Source of the DNA: Procambarus clarkii
Taxonomy: Eukaryota; Arthropoda; Malacostraca; Decapoda; Cambaridae
Direction: 5' to 3'
Assembly: GCF_040958095.1 (NCBI RefSeq)
Contig: NC_091175.1
Location: forward strand, 21,474,003 to 21,538,002
Length of the DNA: 64,000 nucleotides
The position numbers were made by a program, and so were the translations under genes. Numbering within the stretch: position 1 is the stretch's first letter; every line of letters begins with the position of its first letter. The notes below the pieces were generated by a model. It made no database searches, was not told the DNA's origin, and saw only the letters and a list, made by a program, of their open reading frames with translations. Shown here one piece after another: positions 45,432-55,725 of this stretch.

Positions 45432-47177
45432 GATGAAGAGAATCATAAATAATGTAATAATACCTTAAAATTAATGTACACCAGCATAGCACACCACACC
45501 ATCACTTGTGGGAAAAATAAACCAAAGAAGAGAGTCATAAATGATAAACAAGTCTCTTAAGCTTGCGTTTCCCTGGATCACGAAGGACTACTTGCGTACT
45601 ATCTTCATAATCATACATGTAGCTTATCACACATGTAACTCATAAATAATATGCTATGTACAGTCTATAAGGAAACAGCCATGCCAATTTTCCCACAAAA
45701 AAATGTTCACCCAACATCCGTATTATACATCTACAGAAGGAGGACATGAAACTGTATTAACAATATCATTTGGCACATGAAATAACTTTTATAATACTTC
45801 AATGGCTTGTGAAATACCTTTATATAACAATTCAATAGCTTGTACAATGTCCTCAGCACAATTTCTTCCAAATGATGGCAGATTCAACCACTCTCCAAGG
45901 GCCTGATAGATGCCCTAAGTTAAATATCCAACCCACACACCTGAAAAGAAAGTGATAACATTTTGACCCATCTTTGAACCCTATCAAGCTATCACACTAG
46001 TTGATAAGGGTCTACAATGGTGAGTAATGCTACTTTCCTTACTTTTCAGGAGTTTGGGGTTGTGGTACCCAATTTTCTGCCAATACCCTTTGAACAACTA
46101 TACAAACCTAAGAGTAAAATGTTTCTGCAAATTGGAATAAAAATGTTAACAGTTTTTAGACCATGTTCTAGAAAGAAATGTTACTTTCCTTACTTTTCAG
46201 ATGTTTGAGTTGGGGCCCTAATTTCCTGCCATGTTACTACAACTTACTCTCTTCAACCATAGACTAAAATTTAGATCTTGGGCCAGGTACTGGAACATGT
46301 TAGGTTATTCTTTATCTTGTTCTCCCTGAAATACAATCCACCGCAGTCATTTAACATCAAGGTCCCCCAATTACTACTGGGTGCAGAGGGTCTAACAGAG
46401 AAGCAAGAAAAGCAATACTCTTTGAACAACTATGCAAACCTAAGAGCAAAATGTTTTTGCAAGTGGAATAAAAATGTTAAAAGTTTTTAAACAATGCCGT
46501 ATCAACTTAATCTAATGAACATCTTTTGTAATTATTACAAATTTATTTTAAAGTGTAATTAAGAGATTAGCAAATTTCTTACACTATACTGTATTTTAAA
46601 ATCAAATAATACCCAAAGATTTCATTAAAATAAAAGTTTCATCACCAAAGGATCTGTGTGTATATGCAAGTAACAATAACATGTCTTCAAACTTAAAGTA
46701 TCCTGTTAATGATTGATTAACATTTCTTGAAAGCAAAAATGTCTCATTAAAATTACATAATTGTAAATCTGGAAGTGTAATGCACAATATGAACTAGAGT
46801 TCAATGATGGGAATGAATTATGATTATAGAAATGAAAGTTATAACAAAGCCAGCCTTACTGTACAGTACATACAGTACTGGTACCTCCGTCAATAGTCAG
46901 CACATATGCACATACGACCAAGCCCTCAAGCTAGTCAGAGTTACACCACAATCAAGGTATTAAATATCAAAATAGAAGTCTGTATTTTACACAAATACTG
47001 TATACTAAACTATTAAAATGTATGCAAAACTTTAGTAGTTCTCAAATACAACATACAATTTAGACATTCTTCACACTCGCCAACAAAATAACACCTGACA
47101 ACTGGATATCTTTTGATTATCAAAATAAGCTATATTTATTATGACAAACTTGCTGTATTATTAAAATTATGGTTAGC
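45432..47177. other. Gene-free sequence with an interleaved direct repeat
   Basis: No exon was recognised. Segments at 46088-46162 and 46420-46492 are direct copies (CTTTGAACAACTAT then AAACCTAAGAG), and a second pair, TACTTTCCTTACTTTTCAG, occurs at 46030 and 46182. An AATAAA on the minus strand near 47133-47138 could serve as the MOGS polyadenylation signal about 790 nt after its stop. Confidence 0.45.
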
Positions 47178-47362
47178 AAGATAAGGTAATTATCAGGAAA
47201 GAGCGCTAAGCCATTACGACTGTATAGCACGTGAAAGGGATAAAGATAAGGATTTGGGATAGGATGGAAGGAAGGAATGGTGTCTAACCACTTGGACAGT
47301 TGGGAATTGAATGCCAACTTGCAAAACGCATGACGGTTGCTCTACCATCCACTCCCAAGTGG
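47178..47362 (-). repeat. tRNA-derived SINE, second type, minus orientation
   Basis: On the minus strand the head reads CCACTTGGGAGTGGATGGTA with a B box-like GGCATTCAATTCCCAA, and the body includes CACCATTCCTTCC and GTGCTATACAGTCGTAATGG. It is homologous to 29741-29935. It lies in the 3' flank of MOGS and may be part of its untranslated region. Confidence 0.78.
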
Positions 47363-47928
47363 TTGAACATTAACAAGTAAATGCTAACTTTAAAGGGCAT
47401 CTAGCAAAACAAAACCTTGTTTCAACAAAGATGTCCAATGAAGGTCCAGTGGCATTAATACCGTGATACTTATTTTGTTGAATAACTTCAGTAATGAAAT
47501 CCAGCCATAGTCACCTTACTGAGACTGCTCATACAAATTTTGGACAACACAAATGCCGATGTGGCTACCATAGAGAGCACACACAAAACAATGCAAAATG
47601 ATTGTCATACTGAGGTCTGTGATACAAGTTCCATTAACAAAATAGCTGTGGTTTCATTATAAAATACACACATGAAGGCTTTGAAATATGGCTTGTATTG
47701 AAATATAAATTATTACCAAGCAAGTTGTGGAAAACAGGTGCATAGGAAATCATTCTTGTCGTCTCTCCTTACTCCAAGAAAATGTTAGTGAATATATTTC
47801 CTGAAGATCACATACATTTTTGTAGAAAAAGTTGTACTGAACCAAATTATCATTTGTAAATATTGAAGGCATAAAATATTGATCCATTGATGAAAACATT
47901 AACTACTAACAATATTAACAATTCAAAG

Positions 47929-49803
47929 TTAAAAGGTTTCCCCCATCATTAATACCACAAGAGCAGTCCATCCAGTAAATGGTCTACATCCTTCCCCTCG
48001 TCCATTCTTGTCACTATAATGTTCCCATAAGTAACCTGTTCTCTTGTATTCTTTTATAACATTACTAATAATATTTTGTCTTAGACTTTTGTATATCTCC
48101 AATGCCAGCTCTCGGTGAGGTCCATCTACATTACTGTAGTAATGTAAAGCCCGTACAGCCAAGTAATTCATGTTGATCCAAATAGCACCTCGCCAATAAG
48201 GTGGGTCATGCTCAGTGTTTCGTTTATTATAAAAAGGAGAATTCTTAGCCAAGGAGCGAAGACCATAAGGAGTCCATAGGAGATCTGGCCGCCGAAGATC
48301 ATCAAGAACTTTCCCAAGTTTTGCAGAATAGGGATCTATAATTTGAAGGAAAAAGGGGAAGAAGCTTACATATCCAAAAGAATCTACAAACCTCAATTTT
48401 GGATCTGAATGTACAATACGCTTCATTACAGAATTGGGTGTAAGTCGCTTTAATTCCAGGTCATCTGTGTGAAGACCATAGTCCATGTATCCATTTGCAG
48501 CATATGACCAATGTAGAGAATCGAGAATATTGTTATCTGTCAGATATTTATAAGCATCATTAAACCTACCAGGATCCTTTTCTATAAGTTTTGCAATGTC
48601 TGCCATAAGTCCTGATGCTAGAGCCATCCAGCATCTAAGATCCAAATGTCGTTCATCTGCTGTTGGATGTGATGCCCGAGGGAAGTCATCCAGACCTGAT
48701 GTCAGAGTTTTGGGATTCAGTTCCAGTACTGCTCTTGGATCTCGACCATGCCATCTGTATGTCCCTGGTACCTCTCCCAGTTGTGTTGTATTAAACCAGT
48801 TGTACCAAGCTCTTAATCGAGGCCAAAGGTGACCGAGGTATTCATAATCATCATCTGACAATTCCTGCTTAAAGCCAGCCATCATGGAATGTAGAGTGAG
48901 GAGAAGCGTAGGAGGATTAGCATTTTTGCCCCGTTGAACAACAAACTCTTCAGGAACTCTAGCACGAGCCTCGACACCCAGAATCTGCTCTCTAGGTATC
49001 CATCCATCCCAATTCATTAAATCAAACCAATGGGCCAAAATATCCTGAGATATTTCTCGATCCCACTTGGATATAAGGAGGTTATGGAAGCCTTCGTCCC
49101 ACAGGAAACCTCGGGGAAAGAAACTGCGAGATGGCACTGCAGTATAAAGTGGAGCCTTCCAATAGGGAACTGGATCATTATTGTACTCACCCAGTACCTT
49201 TGAAGCACCATAAAAGTAACCAATGCCTCCAATCATGTTACTTAAAGCAGCTCTTGCAAAATTTATTTCTTCAGAATGAAACCCTTTTGCTTCCATAGAA
49301 AACTTTGATTCAAAATCTGCATAGAATTTTTCCTCGTACTTACTTAATTCCTCGGTTAAAGACTCGCCCATTAGCATCCCTGGTCGTCTCACTACACTAT
49401 CACTCTCGTACACTACCTCTATTTCAAACGGCACCTGCCCAGTGACCTGATATACAACAAAATTGGGTTGTCGGTCAGTATCTTCATGACTGAACATCTC
49501 TCCAGCAAGTCCAATGTACTTTTCCTTGTCAGTTTTACCTTGGAAGACTCTCAAACCCTTGTACACAGTTTCTTTCAACATATGAAGACCTAAATGCTTA
49601 GTACTGAGTAAATGATGATGATTTATGATTCCCGAGGAATTAAGAACATGAAGACGGAAGCCTCCAACAGAGTCCGAGATGCCTCTCAGAGAGCCCAACG
49701 ACTGACTGGTTCCAACCATGGGCTGTAGCATAGAATCGGTATCATCTGGATCCAGTGCAACATAATACAAGAGCGACACTTCTCTAGCCTCTTGTTTTTT
49801 AGT
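47929..49803 (-). CDS. MOGS: MOGS terminal coding exon (GH63 catalytic domain)
   Basis: This long exon encodes the last 624 residues of ER glucosidase I, which trims the outermost alpha-1,2-linked glucose from the Glc3Man9GlcNAc2 glycan on new glycoproteins. After CCTTGCAG the frame starts TKKQEAREVSLLYYVALDP. The (alpha/alpha)6 catalytic part shows RGFLWDEGFH, NWDGWIPREQILG and ERHLDLRCW (about residues 587-595 of the full protein), the motif mapped to the substrate site in mammalian enzymes, then PPYWRGAIWINMNYLA near the end. It ends LMMGETF with a stop at 47929. No frameshift or stop interrupts it. Upstream in-frame codons to 49908 are intron. Confidence 0.96.
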   Translation of the reverse strand, partial: TKKQEAREVSLLYYVALDPDDTDSMLQPMVGTSQSLGSLRGISDSVGGFRLHVLNSSGIINHHHLLSTKHLGLHMLKETVYKGLRVFQGKTDKEKYIGLAGEMFSHEDTDRQPNFVVYQVTGQVPFEIEVVYESDSVVRRPGMLMGESLTEELSKYEEKFYADFESKFSMEAKGFHSEEINFARAALSNMIGGIGYFYGASKVLGEYNNDPVPYWKAPLYTAVPSRSFFPRGFLWDEGFHNLLISKWDREISQDILAHWFDLMNWDGWIPREQILGVEARARVPEEFVVQRGKNANPPTLLLTLHSMMAGFKQELSDDDYEYLGHLWPRLRAWYNWFNTTQLGEVPGTYRWHGRDPRAVLELNPKTLTSGLDDFPRASHPTADERHLDLRCWMALASGLMADIAKLIEKDPGRFNDAYKYLTDNNILDSLHWSYAANGYMDYGLHTDDLELKRLTPNSVMKRIVHSDPKLRFVDSFGYVSFFPFFLQIIDPYSAKLGKVLDDLRRPDLLWTPYGLRSLAKNSPFYNKRNTEHDPPYWRGAIWINMNYLAVRALHYYSNVDGPHRELALEIYKSLRQNIISNVIKEYKRTGYLWEHYSDKNGRGEGCRPFTGWTALVVLMMGETF

Positions 49804-50152
49804 CTGCAAGGTAATTAAGTAAGTTACAGCATTTATTATTAGGCAAACAGAACAAAACTGACTTTCACAATAAAAATTACTGTACCATTTAAACATTATA
49901 CAAAGCAATCAAGCCAGCTTAATATGAATTTTTTGTAACTGTTCTCAATGTACTATCCTATATGTAATAGACAAAAAGCAAGCTAGATCCTTCACTATAC
50001 TGTAATGTAATGGACAAAAAGCAAGATCCTTCACTCTGTAATGTAATAGGCAAATAGCTTAGACAGTTGACTCTACATACACCAACAATCTTCAAGTTAA
50101 AAAATGTTCAACTTAGAATAAGGTTAACTATAGAAATAGCTATAATGTTTAC
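49804..50152 (-). other. MOGS intron 3
   Basis: The 349-bp intron runs between a GTAAAC donor and a CCTTGCAG acceptor, phase 0. It is AT-rich, with no element seen. Confidence 0.9.
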
Positions 50153-50330
50153 CTTAGGGAAAACACTGATCCTTGCAGACCAATCCCCTCCATGCTGACC
50201 ACCAGCTCGTTTGACAAATTTTGTTTGTATATTTGTACTTTTGTCCATAATGGTCTGTATGCCTATGTTACGGCCATCGTGAACCTGCCAGCCATACTTT
50301 GGCAGATCATCAGCTTGATCACACCAATGT
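50153..50330 (-). CDS. MOGS: MOGS coding exon 3
   Basis: The exon begins by completing an arginine codon split by intron 2 and reads HWCDQADDLPKYGWQVHDGR, then KFVKRAGGQHGGDWSARISV, ending FPK before GTAAAC. FVKRxGGQHGGDW is strongly conserved in the N-terminal beta domain of GH63 glucosidase I. The length of 178 bp fits phase 2 entry and phase 0 exit. Confidence 0.95.
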
Positions 50331-51109
50331 CTGGAACAATAATAATTAATAATACTCACACCACATATGCACATCTATGTGAACAAGATTGAGAAGCTTA
50401 AAACATCATACGCCACAGCGAGTAAAAAGATCCGAGTTGTAGACGGCTGAAACAATTTAAACAAGGTGGTAATTTCAAAGCATCATATGACCAAGTTTAT
50501 AGGAAAGACAGGACACCACAAGTGTAGCTCTTATCCTGTATCTACACTTATTTGCCATATAAAAGAAAGCATATTAGTCCAAAACATGGTTCCTGGGATG
50601 ACTCTTGAAATATTGGATATCACAGGTATCATGAAAATAAAGGGTGATAATCTATTTCACAAGATGGCTGTGGAATAGGGAAGATAACATACCATTCTAT
50701 TCTTAGATTAGCAATACATGCATAATAACCAACACACTACTGTAATGCAAATATTTACATATCCATAGATAATGGATACATGCATTCAATTCCTGAGTAC
50801 GGCACACAGGGAAATAGAAACGCGCAACTTTGTGGCAAACGCTCAGTGATAAACTAGACACTAACCTGTGCAGTATAAGGTATAAGTGAACTTATTGACC
50901 ATACAGCTTTCCTGATGAGCAAAACTGCTCATCAGTTTTGAATATGAAAACACTGACATGTATAATCCTACCACCTCTTGGAGGGCATTTACATGAACGA
51001 GGATTAGCAAGATACCAAACTGTGAGCCCTTACTTGCCACTTTCCTATCCCCTAACACTTCACACTACAACCCTCATTATTCAGTCCATATGTATGTGCT
51101 GGATTTTGT
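50331..51109 (-). other. MOGS intron 2, 3' part before the repeats
   Basis: Intron sequence with no exon. It contains the LINE 3' remnant listed separately. Intron 2 as a whole spans 50331-61156 (10.8 kb) and most of it is mobile DNA. Confidence 0.75.
50436..50550 (+). repeat. LINE 3'-end remnant (family of 9690 and 22450)
   Basis: The segment follows the last ~115 bp of the LINE: GACGGCTGAAACAATTTAAA, then AATTTCAAAGCATCATATGA and GACAGGACACCACAAGTGTA, up to TATCTACACTTA. It is decayed and severely 5' truncated, as typical dead-on-arrival LINE copies are. It lies in MOGS intron 2, antisense to the gene. Confidence 0.75.
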
Positions 51110-51215
51110 GGACTGGGGTACTCACCTAATTGTACTCGCCTAATTGTGCTTGCAGGGGTTGAGCTTTGGCTCTTTGGTCCTGCCTCTCAACTGTCAATCA
51201 ACTGGTGTACAGATT
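51110..51215 (+). repeat. Interspersed repeat fragment, family unnamed
   Basis: The fragment has CACCTAATTGTACTCGCC, then GGGGTTGAGCTTTGGCTCTT and CTGTCAATCAACTGGTGTAC. I associate this sequence with an abundant interspersed repeat in decapods, probably a LINE 3' tail. That memory cannot be checked here. Confidence 0.45.
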
Positions 51216-51283
51216 CCCGAGGTGTGTTGTGAACTGTCGGGGTGTGTTGTGAACTGTCTTATTTGTATGAGGGTGAGGTGTGG

Positions 51284-51469
51284 GTTGAATCTCCTAGGTT
51301 TACACAGCAATCCTCACCAGGTGCATTTCAATGTCAGAGTAGTAACGTGAGAAAACAAATAAATATGCATTCCGTAACCCTGCGCATTAAATATTTGTTT
51401 TCTCAGGTTACTAATCTGACATTGGAATGAATCTGGTGAGGATTGCTGTGTACACCTAGGAGATTCAAC
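51284..51469. repeat. Foldback element with two 77-bp arms
   Basis: Arms 51284-51360 and 51393-51469 are inverted copies of equal length with only a few mismatches, starting GTTGAATCTCCTAGG and ending ACAAAT at the 32-bp loop. The loop sequence TTCCGTAACCCTGC occurs again at 51661. No coding capacity. The RNA from this intron would form a long hairpin. Confidence 0.85.
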
Positions 51470-51849
51470 AGTTGTTTCTGGATAATAGGATGTTAGTGGT
51501 GTTTGCATAGCCTGATTGAAGAAAAGTGAAAGTAAAGGTTACACTAAAGTCACAAATTAGATGATCATTTAGTGTGTTGGTATGATCAAAGGACCTTGAT
51601 CCTCTTCCACTAGTCCACCCTGAGCACCCTCCTGGATTGTACCTGTATGGGAAGTTCTTATTCCGTAACCCTGCACATTCAATATCATTCTTCCCCATCA
51701 CGACTAAACAACAGCGAACAAAATCATTTTCTGTATAGGCCTCTGTAGCCTAGTTCCATTTTGAACTGGCTGGCTGGACATTACACACATGCTGATAAAA
51801 AAGCCAGCGTTGAATGTAATGAAACGCCATTTTCTGGGCGAGTCCCGGA

Positions 51850-52255
51850 GGCTCCCCGGAGCTATCCATGGCTGATATGGATATCCTAACTATTTTGCAT
51901 CAGTCGATGTGGGTGGAGTTCTAGCCTACCAGGGACCACGAGCCAGAACCTGGCCCCCTCACAGAGGCACAGGGAGCAATGGCCCATAGAAATGCACATG
52001 TGATTTGGAGCATTCTATATCTGCCATCGACCGGGACAGGCACCCAGAAAGGTAAGAGCCACAAAACAAACCCCTATTCTGGTTAACAACGAAAATTGAC
52101 AAACGAGTGGACAGAACTCCCCCAAAAGAAAAACGAGCAAACAAGCATGACTTCACACGAGCCGCGCCGCATGTCTGCGCAGCTCCCCCCTCCCCGGGAG
52201 GGGAAAGGGGGAGCCCCAGACCCCCTGAGGTGGCGATCCACACCCCAGTTCTGAG
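51850..52255. repeat. DIRS copy 2, left inverted terminal repeat
   Basis: It is the reverse complement of 60165-60565 with scattered differences, sharing ATAGAAATGCACATGTGATT and ACAAACCCCTATTCTGG. The TGACGTCA palindrome of copy 1 is altered here to TGACTTCA, while the partner repeat keeps TGACGTCA. Confidence 0.9.
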
Positions 52256-52305
52256 GCTGGATATCAAAAACCGCGAAAAAACTGCCGACCGGAGGGCAGG
52301 AGGGA

Positions 52306-52400
52306 TGCCGGGGAGCCTCCGGGACTCCCCCAGAAAATGGCGTTTCATTGCACTCAACGCTGGTTTTCTGGGGAGAGCCCTTACGGCTCCCCGGAGCTAC
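52306..52400. repeat. DIRS copy 2, internal complementary region
   Basis: The sequence GGAGCCTCCGGGACTCCCCC then CATTGCACTCAACGCTGG complements the left outer end, and the following part (GAGAGCCCTTACGGCTCCCC) complements the right outer end, as in copy 1. Confidence 0.87.
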
Positions 52401-52524
52401 CTCACCAAAGATCACCAAGAAAACCAAGGGGACGGTCTGTGCTCCACTCCTCAACACGAAGCCGAGACAACGGTCTGCAACCGCCGACCTAAAGCAACAC
52501 AGGCCTGACTGGGCCCAGGAATAT

Positions 52525-52959
52525 TTACAAAATAGCGTGCAGCCAGGACCCTGTTCGACCGCCAAAATCCCCGTCCAAAATCCAAAAAAACGAGGCAACA
52601 GTATTAGGCATCAGATGACAGTCCTGAAACAACCAAGAGAGAAAGGACAACACCACCCGAACCGAAAGCGAGGAACAACGACGATGGGTCAAAAAGAACC
52701 GGAAGGACCGCCAGGAAACTTCATACTGCCGCCGAGAGGAAACCCGCAGGTGAGAAACCAACAAGGAAGCCACCTGCTCACCATAAAGATGATGATAAAC
52801 ACGAGTCAAAAATATCAAACGCGCAGACTCGCGGAGAAGAGCAAACCAGTCACGTACTGGACCGGCCCAATCTCCTGAAAGAGGCGCAGCCGCGGAAAAA
52901 CCTCCGAGTTCGGACACCGGGCAAGCAGCGCCTGAAACCACGGCTGGGCCGGCCACCAT
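52525..52959 (-). pseudogene. DIRS copy 2 tyrosine recombinase, catalytic domain deleted
   Basis: The frame retains the N-terminal core-binding domain (SHLRVSSRRQYEVSWRSFRF, LSWLFQDCHLMPNTVAS) and then runs into FFWILDGDFGGRTG, which comes from the far end of the gene in another frame. Alignment with copy 1 shows that roughly 35822-36478 of copy 1 (about 650 bp) is missing, taking the arginine, HxxR and tyrosine residues. The product cannot recombine DNA. Confidence 0.85.
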
Positions 52960-54546
52960 GGGGCCAAGAGGACCACTCGACCCTGGTAAGTCTCCAAGCG
53001 AGCCATGACCTGGAGCAGCAGCTGAATCGAGGAAAGAGGTACAGGAACCCCCACCAGACCAGTCCTGCCAAAAAGCGTCAATCCCGACGGCCTCGCAGTC
53101 GGGGAAAGGGTGTCATGTAAACCGGAAGATGCCTCGACCACGCCGACGCCTGTCCATTCTGTGGACAGGGGAACGAACCTGGACAGGCTGTCCGCCAGGA
53201 CGTTGGACACCCCTCGGATGTGAACCGCCAGGAGAGCCAAACCCCGAGAACTCAGCAGACGAGTCACCCAAAGTGACCAACCCCAAAGAGCCAAGGACCG
53301 CATCGAACCCCCTCGGTTCAGACAATGAACCACCGGGGAGCAGTCCGAATGGAGCCGGATCGTTGACCCGCGGGCGACCCGAATCCTCCGAAGCGCAAAC
53401 CACACCGCTGCGAACTCCCTCACCGTGCTATGGACCCGACGGAAGGACGGAACACACCGCCCCTGGCCGGCCTGGTGAACACTGGTCACAAAACCCCAGC
53501 CTAGAGACAACGCGTCCGTGAACACATCGAGCGAGGGCTCGGGCAGGCGCCAAGGCACTGAACCCCGAAAAACCCGAAGAGGAAGCCGGCAACGCAGCAG
53601 CCGACACAAAGCCCCTGGGGGTCAAACCCAGCAATCGCAAGAGAGGCGGAAGGAACGTCCCCAAAGGAACCAGAACAGCCGACAAAGCCAAACCCGACCC
53701 GGCGGGAAGACCACCATCGTGAAGTTCAGGCTCCCGCACAAACCCTCGAGCAACCACCGGGTGACCCGGGAGCTCCCCAGAAACAGACACAGGCAAAACT
53801 GCAGCCGAAGGAGAGACTCCAGAGGAAGAGACAAGGAAGCGGTCCGAGAGTCCCCCACAAGACCCAGCCAGGACCAAACCTGGGAGGGCACCAGATGAGA
53901 CTTCCAAATCCCTGGCGAGCAGACACACGGACTGACTGGGAGCTCAAACCAGCCAGTCGTCGAGGTAAGCCAACACTCGAACACCTAACAGACACAGATG
54001 GGCCACCACAACCCGGGTAAGGCGTGTGAACACGCAAGGTGCCAGGTTCAACCCGAAGGGGAGACAATGAAAGCGGTAGCACTGATGGCCTACAACAAAA
54101 CCGAGCCAGTCCTGGAACCCCACATGAATAGGGACATGCCAATACGCGTCCTTGAGGTCCAGGGACACCATCCAAGCGCCCGGCTCCAACAGAAGCCGGA
54201 CCTGGGACAGAGTGGTCATCCGAAATGAGGGGCAAGAAACCCAAGGGTTCAGACGGGACAAGTCCAGAATGAATCGCAGGTCCACACAGTCCCGTTTCGG
54301 AACTGGAAACGGGCGGGAAACCCACCTGAGGGACGGAGTCGTTTCGACCACGCCCAAGCGCACCCACACCAAGATGACCCGACGGAGCGCAGGAGAGGAA
54401 GTCTGCCCCGTCAGCCCCAAACCCCCCGCAGGAGGAGGAGCCACCCAATGCCACCGCAGGCCGCGAGAAACGACCCGAAAAGCCCACAAATCGTGAGACC
54501 AGGCGTGAGCGAACAGAGACAGCCTCCCCCCCCATCGCCCCATCAA
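52815..54546 (-). pseudogene. DIRS copy 2 reverse transcriptase and RNase H, broken
   Basis: The reverse transcriptase part (54546-53944) has SLDLKDAYWHVPIH, LPFGLNLAPCVFT and YLDDWLV, but a stop follows YLDDWLV directly. A short deletion relative to copy 1 lies near 53900-53910. RNase H (53609 downward) keeps LHSDCSPVVHCLNR and VSNVLADSLSR, but the first catalytic box reads FTDALSLGWG. Further frame changes occur near 53160. It is non-functional. Confidence 0.85.
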
Positions 54547-55725
54547 TGGGGCGAACCATGGAAGGGCCGCTGCCCCTTACGAGAACCTGACCTGCGTGCA
54601 GAGTGAACACCGCGCCGACCAGGCACAGGTGGGACCGCAGGCGGCACCGGCACCAAACCCGACACCTGTGGCCCACCCCGACGAACGAAACTGCGAGCCC
54701 TGGTACGACCCCGCCGGGAAGGTACCCCCCGGTTCCCATGGAGCACCAACAACTCAGACATAGGGCGGCAAGAGGAGGAAGCCGCCTTCTGCTCAACCGC
54801 AGAAGCCTCAAAGCAGACGACAAAAGGGAGAAGACAACTTAAGAACCAGGGCCCAAGCAGATTCTAAGGAGGAAGCAAGGACCGCCTGACAACACGCAAA
54901 ACGTGCAGCAAAAACCGCAGCAACGACTCCCACAGGATCGGCGCAAAAAGCTTCAACATGGCAGACGACGCCCGAGCAGCCGAGACCAAGGCGGCAGACC
55001 CCGGAACAACCCCAAGCGCCTCAACATCCTCTGCAAGCCAATCCAAAGATAGCTCCAGGAGGGAAAAGAAACACAGGATCGAAGCCAAAAAGCCACGAGC
55101 ACGCAAATCCTCCACCACAAGAGCAGCCGACAGGGAAGGAACCTGCACATGGAGCTGCACTGCACCAACATCCCGCAGAAGGGCAGGAGCGAAAAGACAC
55201 TCATTAACCCTTAACATGCTCGGGGTCTAATATCCTGCTATCCACACAGGCGCATGTCATTTTGAAAAAAAAAAAAATTTTTTTTTTTTTGCTAATCTGT
55301 TAAGTTCTGTTCACTGATCACGGGAAAAATAAAAAAAAAATTCTATTGTACTTACTTTTGTTGCAATAGAGCCGAGAAGCTCTGCGATGACGTCACAATC
55401 TGCATGGTCGCTCATGCAGTACACGCCCGGGAGATGTTGCGCGCGGTCCTCAAACAGCCAGAGTTGCCACAAATATATTTTCGCGCTATTTATTTACAAT
55501 GTCTAAGCGCATTTTATCTAATTTTTTTTCACTAATTGTGTTTCAAATACTGTTTGAACATATTTTGTATCAATAATTGTTGCATATTTGAGTATACACA
55601 GGCGCACACAAATGTTTTCAATTACGGCAATATAATATGTCATTACAGTCTATTATATTATATGTTCTGCTTATATGTTTACATATTTACACACTCGCAC
55701 ACGCTATACACACTTTGAAGCACAC

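Noticed and set aside
49804..49908. N-terminal 35 residues of the open frame preceding the MOGS last exon
   Set aside because: They lie upstream of a clear CCTTGCAG acceptor and have no counterpart in glucosidase I; the phase 0 join to exon 3 is exact.
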